DNA from: Thermoactinospora rubra
GTDB lineage: Bacteria; Actinomycetota; Actinomycetes; Streptosporangiales; Streptosporangiaceae
DNA length: 64,000 nt
Reading direction: 5' to 3'
NCBI RefSeq assembly: GCF_002093975.1
Contig: NZ_KZ084337.1
Coordinates: forward strand, 10,645-74,644
Shown: piece after piece, positions 24,603-33,716 of the stretch
How positions within the stretch are numbered: the stretch's first letter is position 1
Layout of the letters: each line of letters opens with the position of its first letter
Position numbers and translations under genes: made by a program
Notes under the pieces: generated by a model
The model's input: only the letters and a program-made list of their open reading frames with translations
Database searches by the model: none
Told to the model about the DNA's origin: nothing

Positions 24603-27338
24603 ATGACCACCCATCCCGGGAGCGTGTTGAGGCAGGCGGCACGCCTGCCGAAGTTCGGCACGAGCTTCGTCGGGCGTGACCAGGAGCTCGCCAGCGTGGC
24701 GACCGCGCTCCAGGCAGGACGGATGGTGACGCTGACCGGGCCGGGCGGGAGCGGGAAGACGAGACTTGCCGCGGTGGCCGGGAATCGTGCGCGACAGGAC
24801 TGGCCGGATGGGGTGCACTGGATCGGCCTCGAGGAGACCTTCGACGACACGGCGGTCGCCGCCGTCGTCGCGAACGCCCTCGGCATCACCGCGTCACCGG
24901 GAACAGAGCAGCTCGCCGTGGTCAACGCCTTGGATGGGACGCGGAGCCTCCTTGTGCTGGACAACTGCGAGCAGGTACGTCACGGAGTGGGCGGCCTGGT
25001 CGAAGAGCTGCTGTACGGCACGCCGACCATCGGCGTGCTCGCCACCAGCCGGACACCCGTCGGCGTAGCGGGGGAGCGGTTGTACCGCGTCGGCCCGCTG
25101 ACGCTGGAGGATGCTCTCAGCCTGTTCTGCGCCCGCGCGGAATCGGCGGGAGCGCGGCTGTCGGGCAGCGGTGCCGCCCGCCGGATCTGTGACCGCGTCG
25201 ATCGGCTTCCACTCGCGTTGGAACTGGCCGCGGGCTGGACGACGACGCTGTCCACCGATGAGATCGTCGATCTTCTCGCGCGCCCGCTCGAACTGCTGGA
25301 CGACTCCGAGTCCCGGGCGCCGTACCGGCTGCGGAGCCTTGCCGGATCTGTGCAGTGGAGCTACGACCTGCTCGGCGAGCGCCATCGCTCCGTCTTTCGG
25401 CGGCTCAGCGTGTTCCGGCGCGGCTTCACTGTGGAGCAGGCGGTGGCCGTGTGCGGCGACGCCAAGCTCGAAGCCGTGGCTGTGCTGAGGTGCCTCCGAG
25501 ACCTCGTCGACGCGTGCTTGGTCATCGCCGATCCGGAGGCAAGCCCCGCTCGCTTCTCGATGCTCGATGTCATCGCTGCCTTCGCGCGCGAACGGCTCGT
25601 CGAAGCCGACGAGGAAACCGCTGTTCGTAATCGGCACCTGGATACGTATCGCGACCTCCTCGAGCGCCAGGCCTGCCTGCGCGAGGCCGACAAGGACGTC
25701 TGGCGAGCGACTCTGGCGCCGGAGTACGGAAACCTGGTCGCGGCCATCGAGTGGGGTCTGTCCGGCGGTCGCCTGTCGGGGGCGCGGGCTATCGCAACCG
25801 GCCTGGCCTGGTTCTGGCACCTCGAGTCGCGTCGCCCAGAGGGCGTCTCGCTGCTCACCGCGGTCGTTCACGCCGGTGGAGGCGAACGATCGGCGGCCCA
25901 GGCGCGGGCCGAGGTCGCCCTGGCACTCGTGGCCGACACCGCGGCGCCGGACGCTGATCACCGCGACGCTCTCATACGGGCGCTGGAGGTCGCGACCGAG
26001 TACGACGATGAGGCCACCGCGCGCCTGGCCCGTATCCTGCTCGCCCTCCGATTCCTCGCCGACGACCCGCGACAGGCGCGACGGCTCGCTCAGGAGAACG
26101 CCGAGGCCGCGGTCTCGGCCGGCGATGTCTTCAACGCGTGCGCATCGCAGGTGTTGCTGGGCATCCTGCATTGCCTCGACGACGACCACGTCGACGCGAT
26201 CCGGCTCCTGGAACCGGTGTCCGCGACCCTGCGCGACCGCGCCGATCGCGGCGTCGCCGCCACCGCACTCGGCTACCTGGCTTCCGCATATGCGCGCATC
26301 GGATCTCTCGACCGGGCGATTGAGATCGCAGAGCAGGCCGTCGACTGCGCACGGCCCCTGCATGATCTCCACCGGATCGGTCACGTCTCGGTCATCCTCG
26401 CCGAACTCGTGGCGATGCGTGGCAGGATCGCTGACGCTTATGCGGCCATCGAGGCGATCGACCAGCTCATGGACAGGCAGGACGGCCCTGCACTCGTGCC
26501 CGGCTGGGAGCTGACACACGCACGCATCGCGGCGTGGGAGGGCCGGCACACCGACGCGATCGACTGGTGCCTACGCGGCATCCGGCTGGCCAGGCAGGGA
26601 GCCGTCGACCATCGAGTCAGCCTTGCAGAAACGCAGCTCGAACTCGCGTCGGCACTGCGGCTCACCGGCGACCTCGAGCGGGCCACAGCGGCGCTGTCGG
26701 AGGCGGCCGCGGTCGCCGAGCACACAGAGCGGCCACGGCTGCGAGCTGAGGTGCAGGAACAATCAGCGTTTCTCGCCCCCGACGCGGAAGCGGCGTACCA
26801 CCAACATCAGGAAGCACTCCGGATCCGCAGCGAGGCAGGCCTGACCCTCGACGTCATCGACAGCCTCGAACACCTCGCCGCTGCCGCCGTTACCTGCAGG
26901 TCTCCCGCGTTCGCCGTCATCCTCGCCGCAGCCGCGCACGCCGCCCGTGACGAGTATGGCTATGCCGCCCGCAGGGTACCGCTGGCCTCGTCGGTGTCGG
27001 ACCTGCTGGCTGATCCCGCCCATGCCGAGGCGGTCCGCCACGGACGCGAGCTTCGCCTCGACGCGGTCACCCTGGCTCGCCGAATGCGCGGTCCACGAGA
27101 CCGGCCGGACAGAGGCTGGGCCAGCCTCACCCCCACCGAGAGTACCGTCGCCCAACTCGCCGCCGAGGGGCTCTCCAACCCCCAGATCGCTGAACGGCTC
27201 TTCATCTCCCGTGGCACGGTCAAGACCCATCTGGCACATATCTACGCGAAGTTGGGAGTAACTAATCGAACCGAACTCGCCGCCGCCCATGCCCGGATCC
27301 GACGAGCGCATCTGAACCATCGCCGGCCCGATGACTGA
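24603..27338 (+). CDS. Large LuxR-family ATPase regulator (LAL type)
   Basis: A 911-residue protein. Residues ~15-60 hold the Walker A loop (LTGPGGSGKTRLA) and ~120 the Walker B (RSLLVLDNCEQV). Then come ATSRTPVGVAGERLYRVGPL and LPLALELAAG, the sensor part of the NB-ARC/STAND module, and a long helical repeat region (~400-820). The C-terminal GerE helix-turn-helix reads LTPTESTVAQLAAEGLSNPQ, IAERLFISRGTVKTHL, IYAKLGVTNRTEL. STAND regulators bind ATP and an inducer, then activate transcription. ATG 24603 is chosen with GGAGG about 10 nt upstream. It likely acts on the divergent reductase gene and itself. Confidence 0.9.
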   Translation: MTTHPGSVLRQAARLPKFGTSFVGRDQELASVATALQAGRMVTLTGPGGSGKTRLAAVAGNRARQDWPDGVHWIGLEETFDDTAVAAVVANALGITASPGTEQLAVVNALDGTRSLLVLDNCEQVRHGVGGLVEELLYGTPTIGVLATSRTPVGVAGERLYRVGPLTLEDALSLFCARAESAGARLSGSGAARRICDRVDRLPLALELAAGWTTTLSTDEIVDLLARPLELLDDSESRAPYRLRSLAGSVQWSYDLLGERHRSVFRRLSVFRRGFTVEQAVAVCGDAKLEAVAVLRCLRDLVDACLVIADPEASPARFSMLDVIAAFARERLVEADEETAVRNRHLDTYRDLLERQACLREADKDVWRATLAPEYGNLVAAIEWGLSGGRLSGARAIATGLAWFWHLESRRPEGVSLLTAVVHAGGGERSAAQARAEVALALVADTAAPDADHRDALIRALEVATEYDDEATARLARILLALRFLADDPRQARRLAQENAEAAVSAGDVFNACASQVLLGILHCLDDDHVDAIRLLEPVSATLRDRADRGVAATALGYLASAYARIGSLDRAIEIAEQAVDCARPLHDLHRIGHVSVILAELVAMRGRIADAYAAIEAIDQLMDRQDGPALVPGWELTHARIAAWEGRHTDAIDWCLRGIRLARQGAVDHRVSLAETQLELASALRLTGDLERATAALSEAAAVAEHTERPRLRAEVQEQSAFLAPDAEAAYHQHQEALRIRSEAGLTLDVIDSLEHLAAAAVTCRSPAFAVILAAAAHAARDEYGYAARRVPLASSVSDLLADPAHAEAVRHGRELRLDAVTLARRMRGPRDRPDRGWASLTPTESTVAQLAAEGLSNPQIAERLFISRGTVKTHLAHIYAKLGVTNRTELAAAHARIRRAHLNHRRPDD

Positions 27339-27424
27339 CAGCCGGGCCAGTCCCAGGCGGCTGCGGCCTCCACGGCATGGAACGAAGAGCGCGTGATGGG
27401 CATCAAGCGGTGGTTCTAGCAGGT
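27339..27424. other. Short junction before the insertion sequence
   Basis: A forward frame ends TAWNEERVMGIKRWF at 27420 just before the element end. It may be the tail of an older mobile gene; not enough is left to name it. Confidence 0.25.
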
Positions 27425-27534
27425 GCGCCTGCCGGCAATGGCGTCCGCCCAGCTCACGGCCGTGTGGGCCTTGCTTGGCGTGCGTGAGCTCCGGCCCTCA
27501 GGAGAGGGAGAGGCATGCGGAATGATGATCGACC

Positions 27535-28653
27535 GTGCTCTTTCGCCTGGCCTATCTCGCCGTTACGAACGCCTTCGCCGCGCTGCGGCTGTTGCCGGTG
27601 GGCGATCGGGACAAGGACGTCGAGATACTCGCCCTGCGCCACCAGGTCACCGTGCTTGAACGGCAGCTCGGCGCCGATGCCAGGGTGAGGTTCGCGCCCG
27701 AGGCCCGAGCTTTCCTGGCCGCGCCGCTGACCTCGCTGCCGCGGGAGGTCTTGCGCCGGGTACGGCTGCTTGTCCGGCCGGATACCGTGCTGCGCTGGCA
27801 CCGCGATCTGATGCGACGGCGTCACGTCCGTACCTGCCGGCCGAAGCGGCGTGGGCACCCGCCCACGGTTCGCTCTATCCGTGTCCTCATCCTGCGGCTG
27901 GTGCGCGAGAATCCGGCGTGGGGATATCGGCGGGTGCACGGTGAGCTCACCACGCTCGGCATCACGATCGCACCGTCCACGGTCTGGGAGATCCTCAAGC
28001 AGGAAGGGCTTGATCCGGTTCCTGGGCGGGCGTCCACCACGTGGGCCGACTTCCTGCGCTCGCAAGCTGACGGCCTGCTGGCCTGCGATTTCATCGAGAC
28101 CATCACGTTGAACGGGCAGCGCCAGTACATCCTGGCGGTCATCGAGCACGCTACTCGGCGTGTGCGCGTGCTGGGCGCCACAGCGCATCCGACCGCGAGC
28201 TGGGTCATCCAGGCGGTCAAGAATCTCGTGATGGATCTGGAGGATGCGGGCTGCCGGGCGCGCTACCTGATCCGAGACCGGGATGCGAAGTTCCCGACGC
28301 TCATGGACGAGATCCTGTCCGAGGCTGGCATCGAGACCGTGCTCACCGTGCTCACCGTGCTCACCGGGATCCGGATGCCGCGCATGAACGCGGTCATGGA
28401 GCGGTGGGTGCAGTCGTGCCGCGGTGAGCTGCTGGACCGCTGCCTGATCTGGAACGAACGCCACCTGCGGCACGCCCTGCGCGAGTACGAACGGTTCTCC
28501 AACGAACACCGAGCCCATCAGGCCCTGGCTCAAGCGGCACCACTGCGTACCGTCCCGGATCCGATCACCGATCCGAAGCGAACCGACGACCTGAAGATAC
28601 GTCGGCGAGATCGGCTCGGCGGGGTCCTCCACGAGTACTCACATGCTGCTTGA
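27535..28653 (+). CDS. Integrase-core (DDE) transposase
   Basis: A 372-residue protein in one frame. It has an N-terminal helical region (DKDVEILALRHQVTVLERQL), a helix-turn-helix stretch (WGYRRVHGELTTLGITIAPS), and the rve core with LLACDFIETITLNGQRQYI (first Asp), YLIRDRDAKFPTLMDEIL (second Asp) and RMNAVMERWVQSCRGELLDR (Glu). An in-frame expansion of a 9-bp unit at 28339-28365 inserts VLTVLT just before the Glu segment; copy 2 lacks it. Whether activity survives this six-residue insert is unknown. GTG 27535 is the start. Confidence 0.88.
   Translation: MLFRLAYLAVTNAFAALRLLPVGDRDKDVEILALRHQVTVLERQLGADARVRFAPEARAFLAAPLTSLPREVLRRVRLLVRPDTVLRWHRDLMRRRHVRTCRPKRRGHPPTVRSIRVLILRLVRENPAWGYRRVHGELTTLGITIAPSTVWEILKQEGLDPVPGRASTTWADFLRSQADGLLACDFIETITLNGQRQYILAVIEHATRRVRVLGATAHPTASWVIQAVKNLVMDLEDAGCRARYLIRDRDAKFPTLMDEILSEAGIETVLTVLTVLTGIRMPRMNAVMERWVQSCRGELLDRCLIWNERHLRHALREYERFSNEHRAHQALAQAAPLRTVPDPITDPKRTDDLKIRRRDRLGGVLHEYSHAA
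28339..28365 (+). repeat. Three in-frame copies of GTGCTCACC
   Basis: A 9-bp unit repeated three times within the transposase gene; the paralogue at 30530 has a single unit. It adds six residues and is best explained by slippage. Confidence 0.85.
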
Positions 28654-28682
28654 GCTGCGCGGATGGAATTCTCGGCAGGCGC

Positions 28683-29180
28683 AAGGTCCAGCGCCTTCTC
28701 CTCCAGCCCGTGGGCGATGACCCGAGTCCGGAACTCGCTCAGCACACTGGCGTCGAAACCGGGATCGTCCAACGCCAGCCCGAGCGCGTATTTCCAGCTC
28801 AAGTCCGTCCGCACGGTGTCGGCGGCCTGCCGGTCGGTGAGGTTGTCCACCCGCTGCAACACCGTGATCAACGCCAGTCGGCCCGGTGACCAGCCCGGCT
28901 TGCCCTCGATCCCACACGCTGCGGCGAACTCCTCATCGGCGAACAACTCGCCCAGCTCATCCCGCACCCGGACAGGCAGCGGCGGCTGCCGCTTGACGCG
29001 ATACATCGACCGGATCGCTGCCGCGATCACCGGGTCCGGTTCCGGCCAGGACCGGGGTCGCATCGACATCGACCACTCCATCCGCGACCGGGAGGAGGGG
29101 AACCCGGCCGCGCACTGCATGATCCCGGACGTCAAAGACTCAGGTCACGAACCTACAGTCGCGTGTCGCGAGTTAACCAG
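28683..29180 (-). pseudogene. IS1182-family transposase, N-terminal fragment
   Basis: Reads SWPEPDPVIAAAIRSMYRVK, PVRVRDELGELFADEEFAAA, GKPGWSPGRLALITVLQRVD, NLTDRQAADTVRTDLSWKYA and SVLSEFRTRVIAHG, the N-terminal DUF772 half of IS1182-type transposases. It is cut at 28683 by the insertion sequence. Its outer end CTGGTTAACTCGCG (about 29167-29180) is the same as that of the fragment at 16936. Confidence 0.85.
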
Positions 29181-29517
29181 CAGGATCAGCGCCTAGCAGC
29201 TTCGAGGCGTACGAAACGGCCGCCATGGGGACGTGAGGATGGCACGATAGGAAATCACGTGGAGTCCTTGGTTGAGCACGGATGGTCACATACCCGCTCC
29301 TGTCGAGGACTCCGCTCCCATGTCAGGCGATTGACGACACCTCCACATCCATGATCATCCGGCGCTAAAAGCCCCCGCTTTGCCTGCTGAGAAAACCTCA
29401 CTGGCCACATTGGCCTCCATGGGCTCGGAAGTAGCTCCACTCACAGTGCCTCCTCGGGTACCGAGGGTCACGCCGTTACGTACAAACTACGTACTGTTAT
29501 ACAGTCCCCATTGAGAT
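29181..29517. other. 337-bp AT-richer stretch without a gene
   Basis: No protein frame is credible. At 29475-29505 there is an AT-rich block with ACGTAC repeated (TTACGTAC, ACTACGTAC) and TACTGTTATACAGT, possibly a promoter or terminator feature of the XRE gene that ends just beyond it. I see nothing else. Confidence 0.35.
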
Positions 29518-29883
29518 TCAAGGCTCCTTGCTTTCGTTTTCCGCCTTGAGGGCGCGCGCATGGTCAATAAGTCCTTGAATCTGCTGTGGCGTTAAATAGC
29601 TTGCCGCAGCGACCAGTTGGCCAATCTCAGCAGATGCTGGAAAAGGTGCGGCTCGGCTTGGCGCGGACTCAATCGAGATGCCTGCGATGGCAAGCAAATC
29701 GGTAAGGCTCATCTGCAGGACTGGTGCGATGTCTTCAAGGATTTCGGCTCGGGGCTCAATCCTCCCGCTGAGGAGCTGATTGATTGTCGATTCGGCCCGC
29801 GCGGAAGCTCGACTCATGGCCCTAGGTGACAAGTTGCGATTGTTCATAAGGCCGCGCAAGATTTCGGCGAACTCTCGGCCCAT
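29518..29883 (-). CDS. XRE-family helix-turn-helix regulator
   Basis: A 121-residue protein. Residues ~5-65 form a Cro/CI-type helix-turn-helix (FAEILRGLMNNRNLSPRAMS, RASARAESTINQLLSGRIEP, ILEDIAPVLQMSLTDLLAIA). The rest (LVAAASYLTPQQIQGLIDHA) is a helical tail. Codon use is clearly less GC-rich than the chromosomal genes, so it probably arrived with a mobile element. No divergent partner is preserved: the next feature is an IS1380 fragment. Confidence 0.8.
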   Translation of the reverse strand: MGREFAEILRGLMNNRNLSPRAMSRASARAESTINQLLSGRIEPRAEILEDIAPVLQMSLTDLLAIAGISIESAPSRAAPFPASAEIGQLVAAASYLTPQQIQGLIDHARALKAENESKEP

Positions 29884-30150
29884 ACCCGGAGCTTACCGGT
29901 CTCCTGAGCAATGGTGTACCCATACCTCGTCTACGTCGACGATCGTCTGGTCGCGTCCTTGGCCTCGCTGACTCACGGGGTGGCCGTCCCTTCTGATCAG
30001 TTTCGGCTGATGGAGGTTTCCGCCTGGTTGTCCCGTGCGCTGCGGATGGTGGCACGGCAATCTGCCCGGGACGCTCGGGCGGGCGGTTCCACAGGCCGCG
30101 ATGAGATCGGGGCTCCTCCATCCTGGATCGGGGGGACGCGTTGGCAATGG

Positions 30151-30529
30151 TCAGGTGGGTGCCGGCAGGGCGCAGAGCCGCTGCCGGCAGGTCAGGAACG
30201 CGTGCTTCCACGGCCAGGTGGCACTGATCTTCACGATCCGCCGGCGGGCGTGACAGACCAGGCGGGCGGGCAGGTGCCATAGGCAGTAGCGCAGGGTCTG
30301 TGGTTCGGCGCGGGCGAGTTCGGGGTCGTCGTGCAGGCCGAGCAGGCGGGTCCAGGCGTCGAGATCGGCGGCGAGGTTGGCCGCCAGTACCCACCCGACG
30401 TTGACGTTCCAGCTCTTGGAGGGCAGGTTGCGCAGACCCGTGGCCTTGTTGCAGTGGATGCGGTCTTCGACTTCGGCGTGGTCGCGGTGGACGGCGTCGA
30501 TGAACTGCACGTGATGGCTGCCGGGGATT
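30151..30529 (-). pseudogene. IS1380-family transposase, C-terminal fragment
   Basis: VEDRIHCNKATGLRNLPSKS, WNVNVGWVLAANLAADLDAW, TRLLGLHDDPELARAEPQTL and CHARRRIVKISATWPWKHAF are the conserved end of IS1380 transposases. The N-terminal side is cut at 30530 by the left end of insertion sequence copy 2. The 267 bp between this fragment and the XRE gene hold no other recognisable gene. Confidence 0.85.
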
Positions 30530-31764
30530 GCGCCTGCCGATAATTACATCCACCCAGGTCATGGCGATGCAGGCCTTCGCGTGGCGTGCGCGGGCTCCGA
30601 CCATCAGGAGAAGAACGTGCGGCATGATGATCAGTCGTGCTCCTTCGCCTGGCCTACTTGACCGGCATGAACGCCATCGCCGCGTTGCGTTGCTCCCCAT
30701 GGGCGATCGGGACAAGGATGTCGAGATTCTTGCCTTGCGCCACCAGATCACCGTCCTGCGACGACAGCTCGGCGACGACCCCCGGGTGAGATTCGCGATC
30801 GAGGACCGGGCCTTTCTCGCCGCGCTCCTGACCTTGCTGCCCCACGATCTCCTGCGCCGGCTGCGGCTCCTCGTCCGACCAGACACCATCCTGCGCTGGC
30901 ACCGCGATCTCATGAGACAGCGTCATGCCCGTACCTGCTGGCCGAAGCGGCCCGGGCGCCCGCCCACGGTCCGCTCCATCCGCGCACTCATTCTGCGCCT
31001 GGTCCGAGAGAACCCCGGCTGGGGCCACCGGCGGGTCCACGGTGAGCTCACCACGCTCGGTATCAAGGTCGCACCGTCCACCGTGTGGGAGATCCTCAAG
31101 CAGGAAGGTCTTGATCCAGCGCCCGAGCGGGCATCCACTACCTGGGCCGACTTTCTGCGCTGCCCAGCCGACGCCATACTGGCCTGCGATTTCTTCGAGA
31201 CCGTTACCCTGAACGGGCAACGCCAGTACATCTTGGCCGCCATCGAGCACGCCACAAGGCGCGTCCGCGTGCTGGGCACCACCGCTCACCCGAGCGCCGA
31301 CTGGGTCATGCAGGTGATGAAGAACCTGGTGATGGACCTGGACGATGTGGGATGCCGAGCGCGTTTCCTGCTCCGGGACAGGGACGGGAAGTTCCCGCCC
31401 TCATGGACGAGATCCTCACCGAGGCTGGCATCAAGACAATGCTCACAGGGATCCGGATGCCGCGGATGAACGCGATCATGGAACGGTGGGTGCAGTCCTG
31501 CCGCCAGGAACTCCTCGACCGCTGCCTCGTATGGAACGAACGCCACCTTCGGTACGCCCTGCGCGAGCAGGAACGCTTCTACAACCAGCACCGAGCCCAC
31601 CAGGCCCTGAACCAAGCAGCCCCGCTGCGTCCCGCTCCGGGCCCGATCATCGATCCCGCGCGAATCATCGACCTGAACATACGCCGACGAGGCCGGCTCG
31701 GCGGCGTCCTTCACGGATACTCACATGCCGCTTGAGCTGCATGGATGGAATTATCGGTAGGCGC
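30530..31764 (+). mobile_element. DDE insertion sequence (IS481/IS3-like), copy 2, inactivated
   Basis: Ends are inverted repeats of about 23 bp: GCGCCTGCCGATAATT at 30530 and, inverted, AATTATCGGTAGGCGC ending 31764. The element lies inside an IS1380 fragment. Its gene has two single-base deletions. It is the same family as copy 1 at 27425 and in the same orientation. Confidence 0.85.
30637..31735 (+). pseudogene. Integrase-core transposase with two 1-bp deletions
   Basis: Aligned with the intact copy at 27535, one base is missing near 30690 (after NAIAAL) and another near 31395 (after DGKFP), so the protein is split over three reading frames. The catalytic segments ILACDFFETVTLNGQRQYIL, LLRDRDGKFP and RMNAIMERWVQSCRQELLDR are otherwise kept, so the decay is recent. 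Confidence 0.88.
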
Positions 31765-31935
31765 AGTGTCGCTCGGGTCTGGCCTGACGATCCGGCCCTG
31801 GATGATCGATGGCCGACACCGCGCATGGCGGGGCACGTGCCAAAGAGCATGTGACGAGCGCCAACTCGGCCGTCTTCGCCTCACAGAGGGCGGTCGGGAA
31901 CCGAGAAATCGCAGGTCAGACAGGGTGTCAAGTGG

Positions 31936-32008
31936 TAGGGCGCCCGGGGCTCGAACCCGGAACCTACGGATTAAAAGTCCGCAGCTCTGCCAATTGAGCT
32001 AACGCCCC
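31936..32008 (-). tRNA. tRNA-Lys(TTT)
   Basis: A 73-nt cloverleaf: acceptor GGGGCGT/GCGCCCT (with G-U pairs at both ends), D arm GCTCAATTGGCAGAGC, anticodon loop CTTTTAA, T arm GGGTTCGAGCCCC. CCA is not encoded. Confidence 0.95.
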
Positions 32009-32089
32009 TCGCAACAAGCAGGGTACAGAGGCTACCGCCTGCAGCGCGACGCCACGATAGCGCGAGCGCACGCGGTAGCCCTACCACAT

Positions 32090-33244
32090 CTACCGATAAG
32101 CCGCCAACCCGGTGAGCGCCTCCCCGAGGACGAGCGTGTGGATCTCCTGCGTCCCCTCGTACGTCAGCACGCTCTCCAGGTTGTTCATGTGCCGGATCAC
32201 AGGGTACTCCAGCGTGATCCCGTTGCCGCCGAGGATGGAGCGGGCCTGGCGCGCGATGTCCAGAGCCGCGCGGACGTTGGCCAGCTTGCCGAAGCTGATC
32301 TGCCGCGGCTCCAGGGTGCCCGCGTCCTTCAGGGCGCCCAGGTGGAAGGCGGTCAGCGAGGCCTGGGCCAGGCCGACGTACATCCAGGCCAGCTTCTCCT
32401 GGGTGAGCTGGAAGGCGCCGATGGGCTTGTCGAACTGGACGCGCGTCTTGGAGTACTCGATCGCCGCCTCCAGGCAGGCGCGCGCGGCGCCCACGACGCC
32501 CCACAGGATGCCGAAACGCGCCTCCGACAGGCACGACAGCGGGCCGCGCAGGCCGGTCACCCCGGGGAGTACGGCGGAGCCGGGGAGCCGGACGTCGTCG
32601 AAGTAGAGCGAGGAGGTCACCGAAGCCCGCAGCGACAGCTTCTTGTGGATCTCGGGAGCGGAGAAGCCGGGTGTGTCGGTGGGCACGACGAAGCCGCGGA
32701 TTCCCTCGTCGGTCTGCGCCCACACGACGGCGACGTCGGCGATCGAGCCGTTGGTGATCCACATCTTGGAGCCGTTGAGGATCCAGTCGGAGCCGTCGCG
32801 CTTGGCGTAGGTGCGCATGCTGCCCGGGTCGGACCCGTGGTCGGGCTCGGTCAGGCCGAAGCAGCCGATGGCCTCCCCGGTGGCCATGCGCGGGAGCCAT
32901 TCCTCCTTCTGCTCGTCCGAGCCGTACTTCCAGATCGGGAACATGGCCAGGGAACCCTGAACCGACACGAACGAGCGCAGCCCGGAGTCGCCGGCCTCGA
33001 GCTCGCGGCAGGCCACGCCGTACGAGATCGCGTCGGTCCCGGCGCAGCCGTACCCGGTCAGGTGCATGCCGAGCAGCCCGAGGGAGCCGAGCTCGGGGGC
33101 CAGCTCACGGGCGGGGAAGGTGGCCTCCTCGAACCAGTCGGCGACGTACGGCAGGACGCGGTCGGCGACGAAGGAGCGGACCGTGTCGCGGATCAGCCGC
33201 TGGTCGCCGTCGAGCCGGTCGTCTATGCGGAGCAAGTCATCCAT
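32090..33244 (-). CDS. Acyl-CoA dehydrogenase, glutaryl-CoA dehydrogenase-like
   Basis: A 384-residue FAD enzyme of full length. GLTEPDHGSDPGSMRT, WILNGSKMWITNGSIADVAV and GVVGAARACLEAAIEYSKTR are the flavin and substrate signatures. LTYEGTQEIHTLVLGEALTG carries the catalytic Glu in the late position. GDSGLRSFVSVQGSLAMFPI has the Arg-Ser-x-x-Ser-Val-Gln wording of glutaryl-CoA dehydrogenases, where the Arg binds the second carboxylate. It would oxidise and decarboxylate glutaryl-CoA in lysine/tryptophan breakdown. ATG 33244 fits the family N-terminus; a longer upstream frame does not. Confidence 0.88.
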   Translation of the reverse strand: MDDLLRIDDRLDGDQRLIRDTVRSFVADRVLPYVADWFEEATFPARELAPELGSLGLLGMHLTGYGCAGTDAISYGVACRELEAGDSGLRSFVSVQGSLAMFPIWKYGSDEQKEEWLPRMATGEAIGCFGLTEPDHGSDPGSMRTYAKRDGSDWILNGSKMWITNGSIADVAVVWAQTDEGIRGFVVPTDTPGFSAPEIHKKLSLRASVTSSLYFDDVRLPGSAVLPGVTGLRGPLSCLSEARFGILWGVVGAARACLEAAIEYSKTRVQFDKPIGAFQLTQEKLAWMYVGLAQASLTAFHLGALKDAGTLEPRQISFGKLANVRAALDIARQARSILGGNGITLEYPVIRHMNNLESVLTYEGTQEIHTLVLGEALTGLAAYR

Positions 33245-33335
33245 GGACGGTCCTCTCCTCACGTAGGGGGCTACCAGGGTTCTACCAGGGGGAATCCCGA
33301 TGTGCGAACGCAGGCCCTGGGGGCAGTCTGGAGAC

Positions 33336-33716
33336 ATGAACGAGACCAAGCAGCTTCGCAGGACCCACCAGGGCCGGATGATCGCCGGCGTGTGCTCCGG
33401 CGTGAGCGCCTACACCGGCATCGACGCCAACGTCCTCCGGATCGCCCTCGCGATCCTCAGCTTCTTCGGCGGCACCGGCATCGCGGTCTACGCGGTCGCC
33501 TGGCTGCTGCTGCCGGAGGAGGGCAGGGAGACCTCGATCGTGCAGGACCTGCTGGCCAAGCAGCAGGGCAAGGCGCAGTCGCCGTGGACGGGGACCACCG
33601 ACTACCCGTCCGGCACGACGACCTACCCCTCCGACCCCACGAGCCACCCTTCCGAGCCTACGACGTACCCCTCCACGCCGACCGAGTACCCCGGCGACCG
33701 CAAGCCGCAGCAGTGA
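33336..33716 (+). CDS. PspC-domain membrane protein
   Basis: A 126-residue protein. Residues 6-65 are the PspC domain: LRRTHQGRMIAGVCSGVSAY, TGIDANVLRIALAILSFFGG, and a transmembrane helix ending AVAWLLLPEEG. The tail is a Thr/Pro/Tyr/Ser-rich string of imperfect TTYPS repeats, probably disordered. PspC proteins take part in envelope stress or regulate sensor kinases. It ends at 33716, one base before the convergent MFS stop. Confidence 0.85.
   Translation: MNETKQLRRTHQGRMIAGVCSGVSAYTGIDANVLRIALAILSFFGGTGIAVYAVAWLLLPEEGRETSIVQDLLAKQQGKAQSPWTGTTDYPSGTTTYPSDPTSHPSEPTTYPSTPTEYPGDRKPQQ

Larger units (their letters stand above)
27425..28682 (+). mobile_element. DDE insertion sequence (IS481/IS3-like), copy 1, apparently intact
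   Basis: Ends GCGCCTGCCGGCAAT (27425) and, inverted, ATTCTCGGCAGGCGC (to 28682) match those of copy 2 at 30530-31764. It carries one long transposase gene. On the right it abuts the IS1182 transposase fragment, which it has cut. No target duplication can be seen because the left flank is unrelated to the right. Confidence 0.75.
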
